A DNA stretch of 64,000 nucleotides from Ignavibacteriales bacterium (GTDB lineage Bacteria > Bacteroidota > Ignavibacteria > UBA10030). The notes beneath the pieces were generated by a model. The model was not told the origin of the DNA and searched no databases. It worked only from the letters and a program-made list of their open reading frames with translations. Of the stretch, positions 58,988 through 64,000 are shown piece after piece. Position numbers and translations under genes: made by a program. Each line of letters starts with the position of its first letter. Position 1 is the first letter of the stretch. Location: contig JAPLFQ010000020.1 of NCBI GenBank assembly GCA_026390595.1, positions 62,001 through 126,000 on the forward strand. Reading direction: 5' to 3'.

Positions 58988-60277
58988 TTATTTTCGTTTC
59001 TCCATCGGCACGAAGTTTCGCTCGTCAGATCCGAGATACACCTGACGTGGGCGGGCGATCTTCTGATCCGGATCCAGCAGCAGTTCTTGCCACTGAGCCA
59101 GCCATCCCGACATGCGCGGGATTGCGAAGAGAACGGTGAACGCCTCACTCGGGAATCCCAACGCCTCGTAGATGATGCCCGAATAGAAGTCCACATTAGG
59201 ATAGAGTTTCCTCTTCACAAAGTACTCATCCTGCAGAGCGATACGTTCAAGCTCAACTGCAATTTCGAGGAGCGGATTCTTCCCGGTGACCTCGAAGACA
59301 CTTTCTGCCGTCTGCTTGATGATTTTCGCCCGAGGATCGTAGTTCTTATACACCCTGTGTCCGAATCCCATCAAGCGTCCACCTTCGCCCGATTTCACCT
59401 TGTTGACGAATTCGGGAACGTTGTTCTTCGAACCGATTTCACGAAGCATGCGAAGCACTTGTTCGTTTGCCCCTCCGTGTAGCGGCCCGTACAGCGCCGC
59501 GGCAGCACCAGCTGCAGACACAAATGGATCGGCCTGAGAACTGCCTACGCTTCTCATGACGTTGGCGCTGCAATTCTGTTCGTGATCTGCGTGCAGGATA
59601 AACAGGATGTCGAGCGCACGCTCGATGACCGGGTTGACCTTGTATTTCGGCTCGGTCATCTTGAACAACATGCTCAGGAAATTGCCGGGATAGCTGAGAT
59701 CATTGTCAGGATAGACGTAGGGCTGACCAAGATGATGGCGATATGCGAACGCCGCGATTGTGGGCACTTTGCCGATGAGCCTGAGAATCTGGAGTTTGCG
59801 CGATTCCGCGTCGAAAATGTTCTTCGAGTCCGGATAGAACGTGGACATTGCCGCAAGAGTGCTGACAAGCATCCCCATCGGATGCGCGTCGTAGTTGAAC
59901 CCCTCCATGAACTTCTTGATGTTTTCGTGAACCATTGTATGGTGGGTAACATCGTAAATCCACGTGTCGAGCTGCGGCTTTGTCGGAAGTTCGCCGTTCA
60001 GCAGAAGGTATGCAACTTCAAGATATGTGCACTTCTCGGCAAGCTGGTCGATCGGATATCCGCGATAGCGCAGGATCCCTTTGTCGCCATCGATGAAGGT
60101 GACCTTGCTATGGCATGAAGCCGTGTTCATGAACGCCGGATCATACGTCATCATGCCAAAATCGTCGTCTTTTATCTTGATTTGGCGAAGGTCAACTGCC
60201 TTGATAGTGTCATTGGTAATCGGCAACGTGTATTCCTTGCCGTTGCGTCCGTCCTTGATCAGAAGATTGTCAGGCAT
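58988..60277 (-). CDS. gltA: Citrate synthase
   Basis: Citrate synthase joins acetyl-CoA and oxaloacetate to give citrate. The 429-residue protein has the family's ILRYRGYPIDQLAE, HADHEQNCSANVMRSVGSS (catalytic His), AAAALYGPLHGGANEQVLRM (second catalytic His), MGFGHRVYKNYDPRAKIIK and VDFYSGIIYEALGFP (catalytic Asp as in PNVDFYSG). ATG 60277 follows AGGAGG by nine bases; an ATG further up gives a tail without motifs. The length suits a type II enzyme like E. coli GltA. It has its own promoter region (560-base gap upstream with a sigma-54-like site). It may be used in either direction in this phylum. Confidence 0.95.
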   Translation of the reverse strand: MPDNLLIKDGRNGKEYTLPITNDTIKAVDLRQIKIKDDDFGMMTYDPAFMNTASCHSKVTFIDGDKGILRYRGYPIDQLAEKCTYLEVAYLLLNGELPTKPQLDTWIYDVTHHTMVHENIKKFMEGFNYDAHPMGMLVSTLAAMSTFYPDSKNIFDAESRKLQILRLIGKVPTIAAFAYRHHLGQPYVYPDNDLSYPGNFLSMLFKMTEPKYKVNPVIERALDILFILHADHEQNCSANVMRSVGSSQADPFVSAAGAAAALYGPLHGGANEQVLRMLREIGSKNNVPEFVNKVKSGEGGRLMGFGHRVYKNYDPRAKIIKQTAESVFEVTGKNPLLEIAVELERIALQDEYFVKRKLYPNVDFYSGIIYEALGFPSEAFTVLFAIPRMSGWLAQWQELLLDPDQKIARPRQVYLGSDERNFVPMEKRK

Positions 60278-60501
60278 ATAGCGGTTCCTCCTATGCGTTT
60301 TGGATTGTTGAACTGCTTCCCAAATCACTCTGTGTGCGTTTCATTTGATGCGCGAATTGTCTTTTTCTGTTCGGCTGTGGTGAAGAATCCAGTCGCCGGG
60401 AGATCTCCCTGCTCAAATGGACGGGATGCCTGAATGCCTGCGGCCGTCAAGGAATACTACTGCGCTTCTCAAATTCGACAACGTCATAGCCTTGATATTT
60501 G

Positions 60502-60517
60502 CTCAATTTTCGTGCCA
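60502..60517 (-). promoter_or_regulatory. Sigma-54-like -24/-12 site upstream of gltA
   Basis: Minus-strand TGGCACGAAAATTGAG matches the -24 element including the G after TGGCAC and has TTG at -12 with A in place of C. The leader would be about 210 bases. The 560-base gap 60278-60837 holds only this site and the hairpin at 60686; no gene is visible in it. Confidence 0.5.
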
Positions 60518-60685
60518 TTGTAGCAGTCGCTTAAGTACTCAACAATAGCAGAGTGCATATTATTTCTGCGATAACGAAGTTCTTAGCGTTGACAGAATCT
60601 CGGAACCCGTTCTCACAAATGCCAAAGGGGCCTCATAGTGAAGAGATCTTCCAGCCAGAACGTGCACTTGGGACGCTGGAAACAG

Positions 60686-60711
60686 CTCGGCCCGTGTCGA
60701 GCCGGGCCGAG
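60686..60711. terminator. GC-rich hairpin, possible terminator
   Basis: CTCGGCCCG and CGGGCCGAG form a nine-base-pair stem around an eight-base loop. It lies 127 bases after the end of the isoprenylcysteine-methyltransferase-like gene on the minus strand. No T-run follows, so it may be a factor-dependent or structural element. Confidence 0.3.
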
Positions 60712-60837
60712 TTGATTCATGAGGAGAACATCATTTTTCCAACAATAAACTGCTCAGTTCAGAAGCTTTCTTGCCACATCTTTGCACAAACTAAATCAGA
60801 ACATGTTGAATCCTACGGGCGACACGGTGAGTCGGCT

Positions 60838-61374
60838 TCACAGAACATACGGAATGAACATCTTGGTCTCTGCGATATAAGCGGCATACTCTTCTCCGAA
60901 TTTTTCAAGCATTTCTTTCTCCTCGCGTTGGGCCGTTCCAACAATGGCGGCCACATCGATCATTGCACAGACGCCACCAGCCCACGAAAGCTGCTTGAAG
61001 AAAATGCCCAGCCCGAGAATGATCAGGGAAGCATAAAGAGGGTGACGGATATACTTGAAAGAGCCCACTTTCACGAGCCGGGTGGTATTCTCAAACTGAC
61101 CAGCAGGCTTACCTACGGCCCGGAGCAACCGAAATCCGTCAACAGCCGGGATGATTGACCCACATAACAGTAACCAGGAAATGACCTGGTGCCACGAAAA
61201 CGGATCGACAAACCAGAAGCGCCAATTGAGCAAACACAGCAGCAGAATGCTCTCGAACGCGAAGAACCGGTAGAGGCCGTGGAATCTCCCGGCCTTCACC
61301 GAGAAATCCCACGTGAAAAACATCAATCCGAGTGTCCCAATCACCAGGACGACTATTTCGCCATCATCCATCAA
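60838..61374 (-). CDS. Isoprenylcysteine methyltransferase-like membrane protein
   Basis: A 178-residue integral membrane protein with about four to five helices of the ICMT/PEMT/NnrU type. The SAM-binding C-terminal motif is present: KVGSFKYIRHPLYASLIILG (RHP) and EEKEMLEKFGEEYAAYIAE. Bacterial members methylate phospholipids or small lipophilic compounds; the substrate is not predictable. It follows a GyrI-like gene by 34 bases on the same strand. The ATG is near a plausible but weak ribosome-binding site. Confidence 0.75.
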   Translation of the reverse strand: MMDDGEIVVLVIGTLGLMFFTWDFSVKAGRFHGLYRFFAFESILLLCLLNWRFWFVDPFSWHQVISWLLLCGSIIPAVDGFRLLRAVGKPAGQFENTTRLVKVGSFKYIRHPLYASLIILGLGIFFKQLSWAGGVCAMIDVAAIVGTAQREEKEMLEKFGEEYAAYIAETKMFIPYVL

Positions 61375-61408
61375 TGCTTGCAGTCCTCTCGATTCAATCC
61401 TCTTCTTT

Positions 61409-62029
61409 TCATTTCTTGCTTCGTTGAACAGGCTGTCGGATGATCGTCTTCATCTTTTCCGGTTTTGCCTTTCTGGGATCGCTCAAATATATCTCGTGAT
61501 GCTTCCCCGTCAGCTCGAGGTTCCGTTCCTTTGCGAAGGAGTGCAGGTGCTGTATGGTCGGTCCCTCTTGCGCGTAAGTTCCGATGTGCATGATTTGGAC
61601 GCAGAGGCCCTCGTCCATACTCTCGAGTCGGATTCTCCCCAATGCTGCCAATCCCTTCTTTTCCATTGCGCTCTTCAGGCCCTTAAAGAAGAGCGACTTC
61701 GTCACGACTTTCGGCTGCAGAATCATCAGCGTCCATTTCCAGCGATCCCGACGGCCAGTGAGGAACGAGTTCATATCATCCGCCCACCACAATCCCTCGA
61801 GCGAACTGACGGGATAGTCGATTCCCTTTTCTTTCTTCATCATGAACTTCAGCGTGTATGCTGCCGTGTACATAGCTTGGACCGCTTCCGCAAAAGCCGG
61901 AGAAACATTTGGGTCCCCGGAACCATCAATCATGAGATACCGGAACTTCGGCACTCGGACAATTTCTACCTCCTTCGGTGAAGGAGAATTGAGTTCCTTG
62001 AGCTCTCTTCGCAAATCGATCTTCTTCAT
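61409..62029 (-). CDS. GyrI-like small-molecule-binding protein
   Basis: A 206-residue soluble protein with the GyrI-like fold (YtfB/SbmC-type effector-binding domain): VRVPKFRYLMIDGSGDPN, EAVQAMYTAAYTLKFMMKK, LEGLWWADDMNSFLTG and MHIGTYAQEGPTIQHLHSFA with GKHHEIYLSDPRKAKPEK near the end. This family binds small ligands and has been linked to antibiotic or DNA-gyrase protection. ATG 62029 follows GGGAGGT by eight bases. No enzyme activity is predicted. Confidence 0.75.
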   Translation of the reverse strand: MKKIDLRRELKELNSPSPKEVEIVRVPKFRYLMIDGSGDPNVSPAFAEAVQAMYTAAYTLKFMMKKEKGIDYPVSSLEGLWWADDMNSFLTGRRDRWKWTLMILQPKVVTKSLFFKGLKSAMEKKGLAALGRIRLESMDEGLCVQIMHIGTYAQEGPTIQHLHSFAKERNLELTGKHHEIYLSDPRKAKPEKMKTIIRQPVQRSKK

Positions 62030-62058
62030 GAGAACGTACCTCCCGAAAGGTTTTCGTT

Positions 62059-62544
62059 CTATTGCCTCCCGTGAACCTGATGCGCGTTTCCTTTCGGATA
62101 GGTGCCGAACAATTTCGACATCCATCTGTGGAAACCGTGGATAGACGTTACGGGCTCGGCAAACATCAGGATACACTGACCGTGGACCGCAGTGATGCCG
62201 TGCTTTTCGCAGAAACGAATCGCCGAGTACGATTCTGCCCCCCTCTGCATCCACACACGATCGACACCTGCATCCAGAACCTCATTGAGAAATATTTCAG
62301 TCTGCACGGGAGGGACACAAATCACCACACCACCCACCTTCTCGGGGAGAGCCTTCAAGCCGAGATAGCAACGGTCACCTTCAATAGAGTCAGCTTCACG
62401 ATGGATGGGGAACAATCTGTACCCTTGCTGCTTCAACGTCCTATAGATCGCGTTACCGAACTTCTTCGTGTTTCTGGATACTCCAACCACAGCGAATGAT
62501 CGCTGCGAAAGGAATTCAGAGATCTCAACCTGTGTTGGTTTCAT
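62059..62544 (-). CDS. CoA-binding domain protein (YccU-like)
   Basis: A 161-residue Rossmann-type protein of the CoA-binding (YccU) family: FAVVGVSRNTKKFGNAIYRT, GYRLFPIHREADSIEG, VVICVPPVQTEIFLNEVLDA and VWMQRGAESYSAIRFCEKHG. The related domain in succinyl-CoA ligase binds CoA. ATG 62544 overlaps the preceding stop (ATGA). Ligand and role are unknown. Confidence 0.8.
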   Translation of the reverse strand: MKPTQVEISEFLSQRSFAVVGVSRNTKKFGNAIYRTLKQQGYRLFPIHREADSIEGDRCYLGLKALPEKVGGVVICVPPVQTEIFLNEVLDAGVDRVWMQRGAESYSAIRFCEKHGITAVHGQCILMFAEPVTSIHGFHRWMSKLFGTYPKGNAHQVHGRQ

Positions 62545-63080
62545 GTCTTCTTGCCGCCTTTCCTTGTCGTCGCGCGTTTCCTGGGTTTCGTGTTCAGCTT
62601 CACAAGCACCTCTTCGGCCGCGAGGACCTCGCCACAAGGGACCATGACCTTGATCTCATTGATGATGTGGCCATCATACTCACCAGAAGCTCTGAAGAGA
62701 GTATAGTCTGATCCACCCAACGACACCGGGCTCGCTTTCCGCGAGTAGAGAAACGGGTGCAGCCCCTTCTTGCCGAGGCAATCACTCACATAGCTCGCGG
62801 CAGCCTCGTCACTGACGCCGTACACTCTGGCCATCGCCTCATAGATCTCATAGTCCTCATGCTTGTGACACAGGTATCGCTTGTTGACCAGCGAGGCACA
62901 GCGCGTGCAGTACGAAAGGCAGCAGATGATGCAGACGCCGACCGCGTCACTGCCTTTGTGATTGGAGCAGTGCAGCCCCACAGTGAAGACGCTTCCACAG
63001 TTGGGGCAAAATTCAGCATCCTTCGCGACTTGTTCTCGGCATTCGCCGCAAAGTTGCGATTTGTTTCTTCGGATGCGCAT
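62541..63080 (-). CDS. Cys-rich zinc-ribbon protein of unknown function
   Basis: A 179-residue protein whose first 70 residues carry several Cys pairs: LCGECREQ, FCPNCGSVF, VGLHCSNH, GVCIICCLSYCTRCAS and YLCHKHED, looking like a zinc ribbon plus a B-box-like fold. The second half (YGVSDEAAASYVSDCL, then YTLFRASGEYDGHII) recalls a small DUF2007-like domain for a signal-transducing or redox protein. ATG 63080 with AGGAGG eight bases upstream. Start of a four-gene run, transcribed away from the hydrogenase terminator. Confidence 0.7.
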   Translation of the reverse strand: MRIRRNKSQLCGECREQVAKDAEFCPNCGSVFTVGLHCSNHKGSDAVGVCIICCLSYCTRCASLVNKRYLCHKHEDYEIYEAMARVYGVSDEAAASYVSDCLGKKGLHPFLYSRKASPVSLGGSDYTLFRASGEYDGHIINEIKVMVPCGEVLAAEEVLVKLNTKPRKRATTRKGGKKT

Positions 63081-63314
63081 TGGATGCCTCCTCGAGGTTG
63101 CAACCAGCCGGTGAGACTTCTGCACGCCTTAGTTGCTATGTCCAGGTGTGGCAATCTACATATCTGGCAGGGCGAAGTAATCCGGTGCGGTTGGCCTCAG
63201 CTCGCCACAATGGTACTGTTCTTTCTCAACTGACGCAACGGCAACAGATTGGATCCGATCTTGCTCCCGAATAGCAAAAACCGGTTATTGAGATCGTTTC
63301 TGTTGGCAAAAATG

Positions 63315-63342
63315 CGAACAGCTGCCAGGAGGCAGCTGTTCG
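63315..63342 (-). terminator. Intrinsic terminator after hydrogenase gene
   Basis: A perfect 12-base stem CGAACAGCTGCC/GGCAGCTGTTCG with a four-base loop is followed on the minus strand by CATTTTTG. It is 63 bases after the hydrogenase stop codon. The 325-base gap 63081-63405 holds this; no promoter for the next gene could be picked. Confidence 0.85.
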
Positions 63343-63405
63343 TGAGGATCTGGATTTCAGTATGAGAGGAGGACAACCTCATCGATACTCAGAGGGTCAA
63401 ACTTC

Positions 63406-64000
63406 TCAGCATCGGTTGATCTCCTCGATTATCTGCCCCTCCTTGTCCCGAATCCTGAGTATGAACGGCCTTCGTCCTGGCATTGAATGCGTCGCACATC
63501 CGAAGCAGGGATCGTACGCCCTGAACGCCATCTCGATCATGTTCAGCGTCCCTTCGGATACTTCCTTCCCTTTCTTGATCAAACCGCGGGCTGCCTTGTT
63601 GATCGACATCGAAATGGGGGCGTAGTTGTTCGTCGTGCCGACGATGAGGTTTACTTTTGTCACCATTCCTTTTGCATCGGTCGTGTAGTGGTGCGTGAGA
63701 GTGCCGCGCGGAGCTTCAACAATGCCGACTCCTTCTGTGGGAATCTCGGTCGGAATTGTCCGGAAGTTCGTCCCGGTTATCTCGGGGTCGCGCACGAGAT
63801 CGAGCGCCATTTCGGCGGCTGATAGCAACTCGATGACCCGTGCCCAGTGCGTTGCAAGTGTGGCGTGAACCGGCTTTCCTCCCAGCGTAGAATACATTTT
63901 CTCATACTCCGCCTGAGCCAACGGGGTCGGCATGCCATCTGACGCATTCAGCCGGGATAATGGCGTCGCACGGTACACACCGCTCTCCTTCCCGTCGACG
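63406..64000 (-). CDS. NiFe-hydrogenase large subunit, C-terminal part
   Basis: The last 197 codons of a NiFe-hydrogenase catalytic subunit; the 5' end is outside the window. The second pair of active-site Cys is in AYDPCFGCATH, followed by a 25-residue C-terminal extension that a specific endopeptidase would remove. The sequence GTTNNYAPISMSINKAARGL and SEGTLNMIEMAFRAYDPC resembles group 3 (bidirectional, cytosolic, for example Mvh- or sulfhydrogenase-type) enzymes. It would use the Hyp proteins encoded at 36.6 and 52.8-58.6 kb. A strong terminator follows it. Confidence 0.9.
   Translation of the reverse strand, partial: VDGKESGVYRATPLSRLNASDGMPTPLAQAEYEKMYSTLGGKPVHATLATHWARVIELLSAAEMALDLVRDPEITGTNFRTIPTEIPTEGVGIVEAPRGTLTHHYTTDAKGMVTKVNLIVGTTNNYAPISMSINKAARGLIKKGKEVSEGTLNMIEMAFRAYDPCFGCATHSMPGRRPFILRIRDKEGQIIEEINRC

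Noticed and set aside
60553-61158. Plus-strand 201-codon frame in the gltA upstream gap
   Set aside because: Its second half is antisense to the ICMT-like gene and the product is unlike any family.
1-64000. tRNA, rRNA, CRISPR array, transposase or phage genes
   Set aside because: None of the characteristic sequences was seen by eye. A covariance-model scan would be needed to exclude a short ncRNA.

Overview
The window looks like a chromosomal stretch of an anaerobic or facultative Gram-negative bacterium of the Bacteroidota/Chlorobiota side of the tree (Ignavibacteria-like), possibly assembled from a metagenome. The reasons are the bamA-ompH-ompH block next to uppS, a ClpC-type ATPase, ferredoxin-dependent 2-oxoacid metabolism, multihaem cytochromes, NiFe-hydrogenase maturation genes and a moderate GC content. 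The taxon is an inference. No rRNA, tRNA, CRISPR array, transposase or prophage gene was seen.

Layout. 1-4.3 kb: outer-membrane biogenesis (two OmpH/Skp chaperones, BamA) with UppS, all on the minus strand, divergent from clpC (4.6-7.1 kb) and an RluE-like pseudouridine synthase. 8.1-12.5 kb: a large seven-PAS hybrid histidine kinase. 12.9-15.3 kb: a cysteine-containing Rrf2 regulator, a membrane polyferredoxin and a methyltransferase. 15.6-20.7 kb (plus strand): isocitrate-dehydrogenase-like enzyme, HMG-CoA-lyase-like enzyme, class III CoA-transferase and a two-subunit aconitase/isopropylmalate-dehydratase-like enzyme. 20.8-24.5 kb: korDABC (2-oxoacid:ferredoxin oxidoreductase), a small Cys protein and a second Rrf2 regulator. 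24.8-36.3 kb: an Hmc-like membrane redox complex (Fe-S protein, NrfD-type subunit, multihaem cytochrome c) followed by two sensor kinases with periplasmic haem-binding motifs, two response regulators fused to GcvH-like domains, a stand-alone GcvH-like protein and an NtrC-type sigma-54 activator. 36.6-41.9 kb: hypE, mlaDFE-type lipid transport and a corrinoid-activation (RACE/DUF4445) protein. 42.0-52.0 kb: a rhamnose utilisation operon (GH78 rhamnosidase, rhaA, rhaB, permease) that also carries two UroD/MtaA-like proteins and a thymidylate-kinase-like protein. 52.1-58.6 kb: hypABFCD. 59-63 kb: citrate synthase and a few small enzymes. 63.4 kb to the edge: the C-terminal part of a NiFe-hydrogenase large subunit.

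How it fits together. The central genes (citrate synthase, aconitase-like pair, isocitrate-dehydrogenase-like enzyme, KOR) make the citrate to succinyl-CoA arm of the TCA cycle with ferredoxin as carrier, which could run either way. The CoA-transferase and lyase inside that operon might cleave citrate, or might serve an HMG or citramalate route. Hydrogenase and the Hmc-like complex would link H2, ferredoxin and the quinone or periplasmic cytochrome pool.

The strongest new signals are: (a) the haem-kinase/GcvH-receiver/Hmc cluster, including a Cys-rich insertion inside a kinase ATPase domain; (b) five intergenic copies of TGGCAC-N5-TTG, a sigma-54-like promoter with an aberrant -12 base, upstream of the hybrid kinase, the isocitrate dehydrogenase operon, kor, hypA and gltA; and (c) the CoA-transferase/lyase pair embedded in a TCA operon.
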